In this document: positions 1 through 8,475 of the stretch, piece after piece
Layout: each line of letters begins with the position of its first letter
Numbering within the stretch: position 1 is the first letter of the stretch
Assembly (NCBI RefSeq): GCF_001269655.1
Contig: NZ_LHVE01000012.1
Location: 1 to 64,000, forward strand
DNA: 64,000 nt
Direction: 5' to 3'
From: Pseudomonas thivervalensis
GTDB taxonomy: Bacteria; Pseudomonadota; Gammaproteobacteria; Pseudomonadales; Pseudomonadaceae
Made by a program: the position numbers and the translations under genes
The notes under the pieces: model-generated
Told to the model about the DNA's origin: nothing
The model's input: only the letters and a program-made list of their open reading frames with translations
The model's database searches: none

Positions 1-300
1 AAGATCAAGATCAAGATCAAGATCAAGATCAAGATCAAGATCAAGATCAAGATCAAGATCAAGATCAAGATCAAGATCAAGATCAAGATCAAGATCAAGA
101 TCAAGATCAAGATCAAGATCAAGATCAAGATCAATATCAAGATCAAGATCAAGATCAAGATCAAGATCAAGATCAAGATCAAGATCAAGATCAAGATCAA
201 GATCAAGATCAAGATCAAGATCAAGATCAAGATCAAGATCAAGATCAAGATCAAGATCAAGATCAAGATCAAGATCAAGATCAAGATCAAGATCAAGATC
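1..300. repeat. (AAGATC)50 hexanucleotide tandem array, open at left edge
   Basis: Fifty head-to-tail copies of AAGATC fill the first 300 bases. Only the unit at 133-138 differs (AATATC, one G to T change). The array starts at base 1, so it probably continues to the left. It ends directly in a REP arm at 301. The same GATCAA motif occurs two to four times as the spacer inside composite REP elements elsewhere in this window, so the array looks like an expanded spacer (inference). Each unit holds a GATC site. Five of the six frames are open, but no start codon or gene-like composition supports coding. Confidence 0.98.
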
Positions 301-361
301 AAAAGATCGCAGGCTTCGCCAGCTCCTACAGAACCCAGCGGGAGCAAGCTCCCTCGCCACA
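301..361. repeat. REP half-element closing the hexamer array
   Basis: Two modules in series: an inner arm (GATCGCAGGCTTCGCCAGCT then CCTACAG) and an outer arm (AGCGGGAGCAAGCTCCCTCG then CCACAG). GGGAGC and GCTCCC inside the outer arm form a small hairpin. This is the right half of the composite repeat seen at 5871-6040. The left half lies beyond or across the array. Confidence 0.9.
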
Positions 362-441
362 GGTGCTTTATTAACCCAGGTCCCCCGTCCAGCAGGGGAC
401 CTTGTTTATCCCGATGTAGGAACGTTCGGGTTCGGGCTACG

Positions 442-751
442 TTGTCTTGCGCCGTTACCTACAACTACGCCAGAATCCGCCGGCTTGTGCGCCTGGAGGT
501 CGGGCTCTATCGTTTCCCCGTCGCTGATAAATCAGCGATCGGGTTTAGCGATCCGACTCAACACAGACGCAACAATGCCCAGTCTCGATTGCAGTCTTTA
601 CGTCTGCAACTCGCTTTATGGTGGCTGTGCGTGGGAGACCTTCTGGTCTACCCGGGGTTTCTGTGACCCGGATCGCTAACCTGCGTACAGCCGCCACCTT
701 TACTTGTTTAGCGATAGGTCGTGGTGGCTCAACCAATCACGGAGATTCACC
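442..751 (+). promoter_or_regulatory. Structured leader upstream of the DUF6124 gene
   Basis: This stretch before the ATG at 752 is rich in inverted repeats. There is a perfect 8-bp hairpin at 521-528/531-538. TTAGCGATCCG at 545-555 is complementary to CGGATCGCTAA at 669-679. GGTGGC...CTGTGCG at 620-631 can pair with 683-698. A local hairpin forms at 633-640/645-653. GTTTAGCGAT at 543-552 is repeated directly at 706-715, so ATCGCTAA at 672-679 can pair upstream or downstream. Frames open here start only with TTG and lack a ribosome site, so a structured RNA leader is more likely than a gene. Function is unknown. Confidence 0.5.
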
Positions 752-1096
752 ATGTTCAAAGTAACGCCGAACCCACCGGACACCGATCCATCCAATTCAA
801 AAGCGTTCGACAAAGCCGCCGACCGCATCCTCGATTCCTACCTCAAGCCCAAACCCAGCAAACCCGAAGCCGATCCCGGCCAGCTGTTCACCGTTGCCCC
901 TGGCATCGACACCGAAACCCTGCTTGCAAACTTCAGCGAAAACCTCGCCTCGGCCAATGCCATGGTCAGTGACCTGGCCTACGACCTGAAAGGCTCAAGA
1001 CGCCACATTGCCCTGGGTATCCAGCAATTGATCGAACTGAGCGCAATGCTGGCGAACCGCGCGCTGGATAACGTCGAAGCACGCCCGTCGACATAG
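752..1096 (+). CDS. DUF6124 family protein
   Basis: A 114-residue protein that begins MFKVTPNPPDTDP, the opening I know from the Pseudomonas-restricted DUF6124 family. The N-terminal third is proline- and lysine-rich and looks disordered. The C-terminal part (about residues 50-110) is helical, with the pattern LFTVAPGIDTETLLANFSE. There is no signal peptide and no membrane segment. The start is ATG 752 behind GGAGATTCACC. An in-frame upstream start at 704 is rejected because it would translate through the leader repeats. The family has no known function. It stands alone between the leader and a REP element. Confidence 0.75.
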   Translation: MFKVTPNPPDTDPSNSKAFDKAADRILDSYLKPKPSKPEADPGQLFTVAPGIDTETLLANFSENLASANAMVSDLAYDLKGSRRHIALGIQQLIELSAMLANRALDNVEARPST

Positions 1097-1128
1097 CGCA
1101 TCCCCCTTGCCCCACTGAACCGTGCCTG

Positions 1129-1285
1129 TTGGAGCTGTGTAGGAGCTGTGTAGGAGCTGTCGAGTGCAACGAGGCTGCGATCTTGTCCCAGACAATTGAG
1201 TCGAAGAACGAAAGATCAAGATCAAAAGATCGCAGCCTTCGGCAGCTCCTACAGAACCCAGCGGGAGCAAGCTCCCTCGCCACAG
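1129..1285. repeat. Composite REP element
   Basis: The order is a repeated TGTAGGAGCTG motif (1137 onward), an arm with CGAGTGCAACGAGGCTGCGATC, a spacer with GAAAGATCAAGATCAAAAGATC, the inverted inner arm, and the outer arm ending CTCGCCACAG. The left outer arm is missing. The spacer holds the same GATCAA units that form the array at 1-300. Confidence 0.85.
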
Positions 1286-1383
1286 GGGTTTGCCTGGCAA
1301 TCGCTTAATAAATCCCCGCCTATACTTCTCTGCCAATCCCCCACGGGGCCTGCACTTCCAACAATAAAAAGCAGAGGTGGAAC

Positions 1384-3147
1384 ATGGTCTGGCAACAAGT
1401 CTACGATCCCTTCGGTAATGTGGTGCTGTCGACGCTCCTGGCGGCGGTTCCGGTGGTGGTGATGCTGGCGTCCCTGGCGTTCTTTCATGTCAAGGCGCAC
1501 CTCGCGGCGTTGTACGCCCTGGCCTCGGCGTTGCTGATCGCGATTTTCGCCTTCGGCATGCCCGCCGACATGGCCGGTTCCGCAGCGTTGTATGGCGCGG
1601 CCAACGGGTTGCTGCCCATTGGCTGGATTGTCCTCAACATCATTTTCCTGCATCGGCTGACCACCGAGAACGGTTCGTTCAAGGTCCTGCAGGACTCCCT
1701 CGCGCGCATCACTGACGACCGCCGCTTGCAGTTGCTGTTGATCGCCTTTTGCTTCGGCGCGTTCTTCGAGGGCGCGGCGGGCTTCGGCACGCCGGTGGCG
1801 GTGACCGGGGCGATCCTGATCGGGCTGGGCTTTTCACCTCTGGCCGCCTCGGGCCTGGCACTGATCGCCAACACCGCACCCGTGGCCTTCGGCGCCCTTG
1901 GCACGCCCATCATCACCCTGGCCAAAGTCACCGGGCTGGACGAAATGGAGCTGTCGATGATGGTCGGTCGGCAGTTGCCGTTTTTCTCGGTGCTGGTGCC
2001 GTTCTGGTTGATCTGGGCCTTCGCCGGCTGGCGCAAGATGCTGGAGGTCTGGCCAGCGATCCTGGTGGCCGGCGTCAGCTTCGCCATCCCGCAGTTCCTG
2101 GTGTCCAACTACCACGGGCCGATGCTGGTGGATGTCATCGCTGCACTGATTTCCATGGCCTGCCTCACCGGTTTCCTGAAAGTCTGGAAACCGGCCACGG
2201 TGCATACGTCGGCGGCGTTGACGGGTCGGCACGATGACTCGAAGATCGAGGCGAGCGAGCAACAGCAACCCGTCACCACCGGCGCTTTCGGCAGCGACAA
2301 CCGCCCCGCCGTGCTGCGTGCCTGGATGCCGTGGATCATCCTCACGGTATTCGTCTTCGCCTGGGGCACCCAAGGCTTCAAGAATCTGTTCGACACCCGT
2401 CCGGCACTGGACCCGCAAACCCAATCGGCCAGGCTCGACCCCCAAGGCAAGCCGATGCGCGAGGCCAACCCGATCTTCTCGCCACTGGTGACCTTCGGCA
2501 CCATTCACCAGCAGATCGAAAAAGTCCCGCCCGTGGTGCCGCAGCCTAAAACCGAGGAAGCGGTCTACAAGTTCAACTGGTTCACTGCCACGGGCAGCGG
2601 CATCTTCCTGGCGGCGATTCTCGGCGGTTTGCTGATGGGCTATTCCATCCCGCAACTGGTGCGCCACTACTTGCGAACGCTGTGGGTGGTGCGCTACTCG
2701 CTGATCACCATCGTGGCGATGCTGGCATTGGGGTTCCTCACGCGCTATTCAGGCCTGGACGCGACCATGGGCCTGGCCTTCGCCGCCACGGGGATCTTCT
2801 ATCCCATGTTCGGCACCCTGCTGGGCTGGCTCGGCGTGGCGCTGACCGGTTCGGACACGGCGTCCAACGTGTTGTTCGGCGGTTTGCAACGGGTGACGGC
2901 GGAGCAGTTGGGCATCAGCCCGGTGTTGATGGCCGCGGCCAACAGTTCTGGCGGGGTGATGGGCAAGATGGTCGACGCCCAGTCGATCGTGGTCGCCTCC
3001 ACCGCAACCCGTTGGTACGGCCACGAAGGCGAAATCCTTCGCTACGTGTTTTTCCACTCGGTGGTGCTGGCGATTCTGGTGGGCGGGCTGGTGACGTTGC
3101 AGGCGTATGTGGCGCCGTTCACGCATATGGTCGTCGGCGGACATTGA
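1384..3147 (+). CDS. lldP: L-lactate permease (LctP/GlcA family)
   Basis: A 587-residue inner-membrane permease of the lactate permease family, which imports L- and D-lactate and glycolate with protons. Long hydrophobic segments run through the protein. The family signature FFEGAAGFGTP lies near residue 123, and GSDTASNVLFGGLQ near 488 matches the second conserved block. A hydrophilic insert lies at about residues 280-400. It is slightly longer than E. coli LldP (551) and GlcA (560). ATG 1384 follows AGAGGTGGAAC, a good ribosome site. No lactate dehydrogenase or lldR is adjacent, so substrate choice between lactate and glycolate is not settled by context. Confidence 0.9.
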   Translation: MVWQQVYDPFGNVVLSTLLAAVPVVVMLASLAFFHVKAHLAALYALASALLIAIFAFGMPADMAGSAALYGAANGLLPIGWIVLNIIFLHRLTTENGSFKVLQDSLARITDDRRLQLLLIAFCFGAFFEGAAGFGTPVAVTGAILIGLGFSPLAASGLALIANTAPVAFGALGTPIITLAKVTGLDEMELSMMVGRQLPFFSVLVPFWLIWAFAGWRKMLEVWPAILVAGVSFAIPQFLVSNYHGPMLVDVIAALISMACLTGFLKVWKPATVHTSAALTGRHDDSKIEASEQQQPVTTGAFGSDNRPAVLRAWMPWIILTVFVFAWGTQGFKNLFDTRPALDPQTQSARLDPQGKPMREANPIFSPLVTFGTIHQQIEKVPPVVPQPKTEEAVYKFNWFTATGSGIFLAAILGGLLMGYSIPQLVRHYLRTLWVVRYSLITIVAMLALGFLTRYSGLDATMGLAFAATGIFYPMFGTLLGWLGVALTGSDTASNVLFGGLQRVTAEQLGISPVLMAAANSSGGVMGKMVDAQSIVVASTATRWYGHEGEILRYVFFHSVVLAILVGGLVTLQAYVAPFTHMVVGGH

Positions 3148-3173
3148 TAGATAGGGACGTGAGCACGTGCTTT

Positions 3174-3265
3174 TGTGGCGAGGGAGCTTGCTCCCGCTGG
3201 GGCGCGCAGCGGCCCCGTTTTTTGCGTCGCTGCGCAACCGAGCGGGAGCAAGCTCCCTCGCCACA
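3174..3265. repeat. REP doublet (outer arms only)
   Basis: Inverted outer arms TGTGGCGAGGGAGCTTGCTC and GAGCAAGCTCCCTCGCCACA flank a GC-rich core at 3198-3240. It sits between lldP and the convergent lipoprotein gene, where it could act as a transcript-end hairpin. Confidence 0.9.
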
Positions 3266-3312
3266 GGTGAACGCCTTCAAAACAGATTGGCGCACCTACC
3301 TTGAAAGCACGT

Positions 3313-3648
3313 TTACTGAACGCTTTTCAGCTTGACCACATCACCGGACACCGAGGTGGTGTAGCCGGTCAGGACCCAGGCCCAGAACCAGTTTTCCTGG
3401 ACTTGGGTGTTGATCATGGCGTCGCCGCCCTTGGCCTTGATCGCGGCGTCCTGGGCGCGCACGAAACGGTTGTTCTGGCGGATCGGGATCAGGCCGAACA
3501 GCAGCAGGCCGGTGGCCTTGGCTTCACTGTGGCCGACCACGGTGTATTGGCTGCTGTCGTATTGCTGGGTTTTCATCGGGGTGCCGGTGCAACCCGCCAG
3601 GGCCAGGCCGAACAGTGTGCAGGCGACAACTTTGCTGATGTGATTCAT
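3313..3648 (-). CDS. Small outer-membrane-type lipoprotein, function unknown
   Basis: A 111-residue protein starting MNHISKVVACTLFGLALAGC. The lipobox LAGC puts the acylated cysteine at residue 20. Residue 21 is Thr, not Asp, which favours outer-membrane sorting under the usual rule. The mature part has a hydrophobic patch (LLLFGLIPIRQNN) and an aromatic stretch (NWFWAWVLTGYTTSV), and it resembles small uncharacterised Pseudomonas lipoproteins. The start was chosen at 3648 because ATGGAGCGTCAA supplies a ribosome site seven bases away. Longer in-frame starts have no signal peptide. It is transcribed alone, convergent with lldP. Confidence 0.75.
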   Translation of the reverse strand: MNHISKVVACTLFGLALAGCTGTPMKTQQYDSSQYTVVGHSEAKATGLLLFGLIPIRQNNRFVRAQDAAIKAKGGDAMINTQVQENWFWAWVLTGYTTSVSGDVVKLKSVQ

Positions 3649-3893
3649 TTGACGCTCCATGGGAAGACGCCCGGGATCCGTCTCTCGGGCGGCGCGTACT
3701 CTACCCCAAGCAACAAATTGATACACCAAAATCCGCCCAATTCAGTGCCTGAGAGGCTTATCGCAGAGCCATCCGTCAGGTGCGCCTCCAGCGAAACAGA
3801 CCCTCGTCGATAACATGAAAACTACGCCACGGAAGGCAATTTATTGCCATAACGGCCGATAGGTAACGGCCGGTCCCGTTGGAGGGTTTTATC

Positions 3894-4550
3894 ATGATTG
3901 ACGTAACTGTCTGGAGCATTACCCTGCCGGTGCAAACGCCGGCGCAGGTCGTGGCGACCAAAGCCATGCCGACCTTGAAGAACAAATATTTCGACAATAA
4001 CGGCCAGAGGATCATCTTCTGGGCGCCCGTCACCGGTTCCCACACTGGCAATAGCGATTACCCGCGCTCCGAACTTCGCGAAACCAGCAGGGACGGGAAA
4101 CACCGCAACTGGCGCTACAACAGCGGCACTAACACCCTCAAGGGCGAGCTGTCGGTGAACCAGGTGCCTTCCGAAGGCCGTGTGGTGGTGGCGCAGATTC
4201 ACGCCAAGGAAGCGCCGACCCCCTTGTTGAAATTGGTGTACCGCTACGAAAAGGGCACCGGCAATATCGACGTGGAATACCGGGTCAAGCCCAAGGACAA
4301 GAGCAGTCCGGTAATCTACACGGTGCCCAAGGTTCCGCTGAACAAATCCTTCTCGTACACGCTGCAAATGAACAAGCAAGGCGAGCTCTCGGTGCTGATC
4401 GGCACCGGTGGCAAACAGGTGAAGCTGGACAAGTCCTGGCAAGGCTACGACTTCTACTTCAAGGCTGGCGTCTACACCTTGGACAACAAGGGCTATTCCA
4501 ACGAAGGCGGGAAAGTGACCTACACCAAGCTGAGCGTCAGTCACAAATGA
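3894..4550 (+). CDS. Polysaccharide lyase family 7 (alginate lyase-like)
   Basis: A 218-residue single-domain PL7 protein. All three signature blocks are present: RSELR at 58-62, QIH at 101-103 and YFKAGVY at 188-194. In PL7 enzymes they supply the Arg, Gln, His and Tyr of the active site that cleaves alginate by beta-elimination. The start is ATG 3894, behind GGAGG at 3881-3885. A TTG at 3879 is in frame but would put the ribosome site inside the gene. No signal peptide is visible, so it is cytoplasmic unless exported another way. No other alginate genes are nearby. Substrate preference (M or G blocks) cannot be told. Confidence 0.9.
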   Translation: MIDVTVWSITLPVQTPAQVVATKAMPTLKNKYFDNNGQRIIFWAPVTGSHTGNSDYPRSELRETSRDGKHRNWRYNSGTNTLKGELSVNQVPSEGRVVVAQIHAKEAPTPLLKLVYRYEKGTGNIDVEYRVKPKDKSSPVIYTVPKVPLNKSFSYTLQMNKQGELSVLIGTGGKQVKLDKSWQGYDFYFKAGVYTLDNKGYSNEGGKVTYTKLSVSHK

Positions 4551-4568
4551 CTGGCGCCCAGCCTTGTT

Positions 4569-5798
4569 TCAAGCCTTTGACGGCGCGACAAGCGCCTGCT
4601 GGCTGCGGAAGGTAAACAGGAAGCAGACCAACACCAGCAGCGCGAAACCGGCCGGGAACAGCCAGATGCTCTGCCAGTCATGCCCACCGGCCACGATAAA
4701 GTGATCGGTCACCTGCCCCGCCACCCAGAAGCCGATCAGCATCCCCACCCCATAGGTCGCCAGGGTAATCAGGCCCTGGGCCGAACTGCGAAAGCGCTCC
4801 GGTGCCTTCGCGTCGGTGTAGATCTGCCCCGAGACAAAAAAGAAGTCGTAGCAGATGCCGTGCAGGGCAATGCCGGTGAACAGCATGAACGCCAGGTCGC
4901 CGTTATTGCCGTAGGCGAACAACGCATAACGCAGTGCCCACGCCAACATCCCCACCAACAGCGCCAGCTTGATGCCGAAGCGTTGGATGAACAGCGGCAA
5001 CAGCAGCATGAACAACACTTCCGAGACCTGCCCGATGGCCATTTTCGCCGTGGGGTTGGTCATGCCGGTTTCAGCCAGGAACGGGTTGGCATTCTGGTAA
5101 TAGAACGCCAAGGGAATGCAGATCAGGATCGAGGCGATGAAGAACACCAGGTAGCTGCGGTCCTTCAACAGCCTCAACGCATCCAGCCCCAGCAGTTGCT
5201 TGACGCCGCCAGCGCTGGCCTCCTTGAGCGGTGCCGTGGCTGGCAGCGTGAAGCTGTAGAGCCCGAGGACCAGGGACGCGATGGCGGCCATCAGGAACGT
5301 ATTGCGCAAGCCGCCGGCCGCGATCGCTTCGCGCGAATCCCAGGCGAACACGAAGCTGATCACCACGCCGGCGACGATCCAGCCAAGGGTGCCCCACACC
5401 CGGATGCGGGAGAACTCCAGCGCCGGGTCGCGCATCTGCCGGAACGCCACGGAATTGACCAGGGCCAGCGTTGGCATGTAGACCACCATGTACACCAGCA
5501 CATACGGGTAGAACACGCTGAAATCCGCCGCCGAATACAGCTGATACAGCAGCACCGCGCCGAGCAGGTGCAGCACCGCCAGGATCCGTTCGGCGTTGAA
5601 GAAACGGTCGGCGATCAGGCCGATGACGAACGGCGCGATGATCGCCCCCCACGATTGTGTGGAGAACGCCATGCCGATCTGCCCACCGCTGGCGCCCAGG
5701 GTGCTGGAGAGAAAAGTCCCCAGGGTGACGAACCAGCCGCCCCAGATAAAGAATTGCAGGAACATCATCACGCTCAGGCGTGCATTCATCGTGGTCAT
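4569..5798 (-). CDS. MFS transporter, nucleoside:H+ symporter-like
   Basis: About 409 residues with some twelve hydrophobic segments, resembling the NupG/XapB group of the major facilitator superfamily. Typical features are the opening LSVMMFLQFFIWGGWFVTLG, the loop GLIADRFFNAERILA, and EFSRIRVWGTLGWIVAG. It lies downstream, on the same strand, of the isomerase and Gfo/Idh genes, so it likely imports the sugar or polyol they process (inference). Possible starts are GTG 5807, ATG 5798 and ATG 5789, all with weak ribosome sites. I chose ATG 5798. A composite REP at 5871-6040 separates it from the isomerase, so co-transcription is uncertain. Confidence 0.8.
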   Translation of the reverse strand: MTTMNARLSVMMFLQFFIWGGWFVTLGTFLSSTLGASGGQIGMAFSTQSWGAIIAPFVIGLIADRFFNAERILAVLHLLGAVLLYQLYSAADFSVFYPYVLVYMVVYMPTLALVNSVAFRQMRDPALEFSRIRVWGTLGWIVAGVVISFVFAWDSREAIAAGGLRNTFLMAAIASLVLGLYSFTLPATAPLKEASAGGVKQLLGLDALRLLKDRSYLVFFIASILICIPLAFYYQNANPFLAETGMTNPTAKMAIGQVSEVLFMLLLPLFIQRFGIKLALLVGMLAWALRYALFAYGNNGDLAFMLFTGIALHGICYDFFFVSGQIYTDAKAPERFRSSAQGLITLATYGVGMLIGFWVAGQVTDHFIVAGGHDWQSIWLFPAGFALLVLVCFLFTFRSQQALVAPSKA

Positions 5799-5870
5799 GA
5801 CCGTCACCGTTTTATTGTTGTTCTTGTAAAAATGAAAAACTTTGCGCCGCTTTTGTGACCTGCCTGCTTT

Positions 5871-6040
5871 TGTGGCGAGGGAGCTTGCTCCCGCTCGGCT
5901 GCGCCTGTAGGAGCTGTCGAGCGGAGCGAGGCTGCGATCTTTCCACTGACAATTCGGTCAAAAGCGAAAGATCAAGATCAAAAGATCGCAGGCTTCGCCA
6001 GCTCCTACAGAGCCCAGCGGGAGCAAGCTCCCTCGCCACA
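5871..6040. repeat. Complete composite REP element
   Basis: The full nested form: outer arm, inner arm (CTGTAGGAGCTGTCGAGCGG), spacer with GAAAGATCAAGATCAAAAGATC, inverted inner arm and inverted outer arm ending CTCGCCACA. It serves as the reference copy for the family in this window. It lies between the MFS gene and the isomerase gene. Confidence 0.93.
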
Positions 6041-6044
6041 AGGG

Positions 6045-7136
6045 TTACGCTTTTGGTCTCGGGGGCAAACCCAACAACCGCCGATTGGAATCCTCATCCG
6101 CCGTGACGCTGGCGAAATCATCGAACGCCTTGCCGGTCTTGCTGATCATGTGCCGCTGGATGAACGCCGCACCTTCCTCGGCGCCCTGTTGCGAATCCTT
6201 CAGACAACATTCCCACTCCAGGACCGCCCAACCGCTGAAATCGTATTGGGTCAGCTTGCTGAAGATCGATTTGAAATCGATCTGGCCGTCACCCAATGAA
6301 CGGAACCGCCCAGGGCGATCGACCCAACCCTGGTAGCCGCCATACACCCCGGAACGGGCATCGGGGCGGAACTCGGCGTCCTTGACGTGGAACATGCGGA
6401 TGCGTGCGTGGTAGCGGTCGATGAAGCCCAGGTAGTCCATCTGTTGCAGCAGCAGATGGCTGGGGTCGTAGAGAATCGCCGCCCGTGGGTGATAATCCAC
6501 CGCCTCCAGGAAGCGCTCGAACGAGGCCCCGTCGTGGAGGTCTTCGCCGGGGTGGATTTCGTAGCATAGGTCCACACCGGCCGCGTCGAAGCAATCGAGA
6601 ATCGGCAACCAGCGCCGGGCCAGTTCGGCAAAACCCTGTTCCACCAAACCCGCCGGGCGTTGCGGCCACGGATAGACATACGGCCATAGCAGCGCGCCGG
6701 AAAACGTCGCATGAGCCTTCAGCCCGAGACGCTGGCTGGCGCGGGCGGCCAGCTTGAGTTGCTCGATCGCCCACTCGGTCCGCGCCTGGGGCTGGCCGCG
6801 CACATGGGCCGGGGCGAAGTCGTCGAACAGCGCGTCGAACGCCGGGTGCACCGCCACCAATTGGCCTTGCAGGTGCGTCGATAACTCGCTGATCTCGACA
6901 CCGGCCTGGGCACAGGTGGCCTTGAGCTCGTCGCAATAGGCCTGGCTTTCGGCGGCCCGGGCCAGATCGATGTATTGCGTGCCCAAGGTCGGCAGTTGAA
7001 TCGCCTTGTAGCCTTGTGAAGCGGCCCACTGGGCAATATTGGCCAGGGTGTCGAACGGGGCTTCGGCGGACATGAATTGCGCCAGGAAAATGCCTGGGCC
7101 GCGCAGGCCGCTCGGTGTTTGGTCGGGGGTATTCAC
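6045..7136 (-). CDS. Sugar phosphate isomerase/epimerase (xylose isomerase-like TIM barrel)
   Basis: A 363-residue protein of the AP-endonuclease-2/xylose-isomerase-like TIM-barrel family. Likely metal ligands sit in CYEIHPGED, ILYDPSHL, FHVKDAEF and VLEWECC. The start is GTG 7136, whose GTGA overlaps the TGA stop of the upstream dehydrogenase, implying translational coupling. A longer reading from 7169 would run further into that gene. Together with the Gfo/Idh enzyme it probably interconverts keto or oxidised sugars or inositol-like polyols. The exact substrate cannot be read from sequence. The C-terminus ends in PPRPKA just before the REP. Confidence 0.85.
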   Translation of the reverse strand: MNTPDQTPSGLRGPGIFLAQFMSAEAPFDTLANIAQWAASQGYKAIQLPTLGTQYIDLARAAESQAYCDELKATCAQAGVEISELSTHLQGQLVAVHPAFDALFDDFAPAHVRGQPQARTEWAIEQLKLAARASQRLGLKAHATFSGALLWPYVYPWPQRPAGLVEQGFAELARRWLPILDCFDAAGVDLCYEIHPGEDLHDGASFERFLEAVDYHPRAAILYDPSHLLLQQMDYLGFIDRYHARIRMFHVKDAEFRPDARSGVYGGYQGWVDRPGRFRSLGDGQIDFKSIFSKLTQYDFSGWAVLEWECCLKDSQQGAEEGAAFIQRHMISKTGKAFDDFASVTADEDSNRRLLGLPPRPKA

Positions 7137-8308
7137 AACAAGGATGCTCCAGTTTGCACGGCGGTCCATTTCGCCTCGCCACGGTGGTTGAGGATGGCGG
7201 CCTCGATGAACGCCATGCCCCGCAAGCCGGTCTCGATGCCGGGTACGCCGGGGGCGTCAGGGCCTTCGGCATGGCTGCGAATGGCCTGGGCGAAATCGCC
7301 GTAGAGGTTGGCCATGGCCTCCAGGTAGCCTTCCGGATGCCCGGCCGGCAGACGCATGCGCCGCGTGGCCGCCTCGCACAGCCACGGCTGGCCAACGCCG
7401 CTGCGCAGGGTGCGCAGGGGTTGGTCGAAGGCGCGATGGATCAGGCTCGCCGGTTCTTCCTGGCGCCACTCCAAGGCGCCCTTGTCACCGTAGACACGAA
7501 TCTTCAGCGGGTTCTCTTCACCGGTGCAGACCTGGCTGGCGATCAACGCGCCGCTGGCACCGCCGGCCATCTTGAACAGCATCGCCGCGTCGTCATCCAA
7601 TTGCCGGCCCGGGACATGGGTGCCCAACGCGGCGCACAGTTGCTCAATGGGTTGGTCAGCAACGAACTCGGCCAGGGAAAACGCATGGGTGCCAATGTCG
7701 CCGATGCAACCGCCCAACCCGGACTGGCCGGGATCGTCGCGCCACTCGGCCTGTTTGTTGCCTTGGGCGGCGACATCCTGGCTGAGCCAACCTTGTGGGT
7801 ATTCGACCAGCACTTTGCGCACCGCGCCGATCACGCCCGAGCGCACCATATCCCGGGCCTGCCACACCATGGGATAGCCCAGGTAGGTGTGGGCCAGGCC
7901 GTAGAGGCAACGGCTGCCTTGCAGCACTTCCTTGAGGGCCAGCAACTCCTTGAGGTCCAGGGCGGCGGGCTTCTCGCTGAACACATGAAAACCGGCTTTC
8001 AAGGCCTGGCTGGCAATGGGTGCGTGAAGGTGATTGGGGGTGACGATCACCAGCAACTCCATGCGCTGATCGAGTGGCAGCAGCGCTTCGGTGTCGAGCA
8101 TCTGCTGCCAGTCGTGATAGCACCGCGACGCCGTCAGGCCCAGGGCCGCACCGGTCTGCCGGGTGTTGTGAGGGTCGCGGCTGAACGCGCCGCACACCAG
8201 TTCGAAACCGCCATCCAGGCCCGCGGCCTGACGGTGGGCCTGGCCGATGAACGCGCCCTCTCCTCCGCCGACGAAGCCCATTCTTATTTTCGGTGCTACA
8301 GGATTCAT
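7133..8308 (-). CDS. Gfo/Idh/MocA family oxidoreductase
   Basis: A 391-residue NAD(P)-dependent dehydrogenase. The N-terminal Rossmann domain has GGGEGAFIG at about residues 14-22 and the family's EKP motif in HVFSEKPAALD. The C-terminal alpha/beta domain carries GGCIGDIGTHAFSLAEF, where the conserved Asp and His usually act on the sugar. It is the first gene of the minus-strand cluster, 25 bases from a perfect 22-bp palindrome, so it is probably repressed by the divergent LacI protein. Its stop overlaps the start of the isomerase gene by four bases. The family oxidises inositols, glucosides and sugar acids. The substrate here is unknown. Confidence 0.9.
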   Translation of the reverse strand: MNPVAPKIRMGFVGGGEGAFIGQAHRQAAGLDGGFELVCGAFSRDPHNTRQTGAALGLTASRCYHDWQQMLDTEALLPLDQRMELLVIVTPNHLHAPIASQALKAGFHVFSEKPAALDLKELLALKEVLQGSRCLYGLAHTYLGYPMVWQARDMVRSGVIGAVRKVLVEYPQGWLSQDVAAQGNKQAEWRDDPGQSGLGGCIGDIGTHAFSLAEFVADQPIEQLCAALGTHVPGRQLDDDAAMLFKMAGGASGALIASQVCTGEENPLKIRVYGDKGALEWRQEEPASLIHRAFDQPLRTLRSGVGQPWLCEAATRRMRLPAGHPEGYLEAMANLYGDFAQAIRSHAEGPDAPGVPGIETGLRGMAFIEAAILNHRGEAKWTAVQTGASLL

Positions 8309-8332
8309 CGCGATTCTCTTCTGGTCAGGATG

Positions 8333-8354
8333 ATGATGTAACCGGTTACATCAT
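8333..8354. promoter_or_regulatory. Perfect palindromic LacI-type operator
   Basis: ATGATGTAACC followed directly by GGTTACATCAT is a 22-bp perfect palindrome with a central CG, the symmetry usual for LacI/GalR operators. It lies in the 167-bp gap between the divergent Gfo/Idh gene (start 8308) and the LacI gene (start 8476), so it could control both. Binding by the neighbouring LacI protein is an inference from position and symmetry. Confidence 0.85.
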
Positions 8355-8475
8355 GACGGAAATCTAGGCTCAGTTTTCCTCCGTGTCAAACCCAAAGGGT
8401 TCACGCCTGAACATTTGTCAGGCGCCCAACCTGCGGTAAGCTCCCTCACCGTACCCCCTTTTCCCCGAGGTGATT

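Noticed and set aside
1..300. CRISPR array
   Set aside because: Direct hexamers without unique spacers, and no cas genes.
442..679. Small protein genes in the leader region
   Set aside because: Both frames start with TTG, lack ribosome sites and overlap the inverted repeats.
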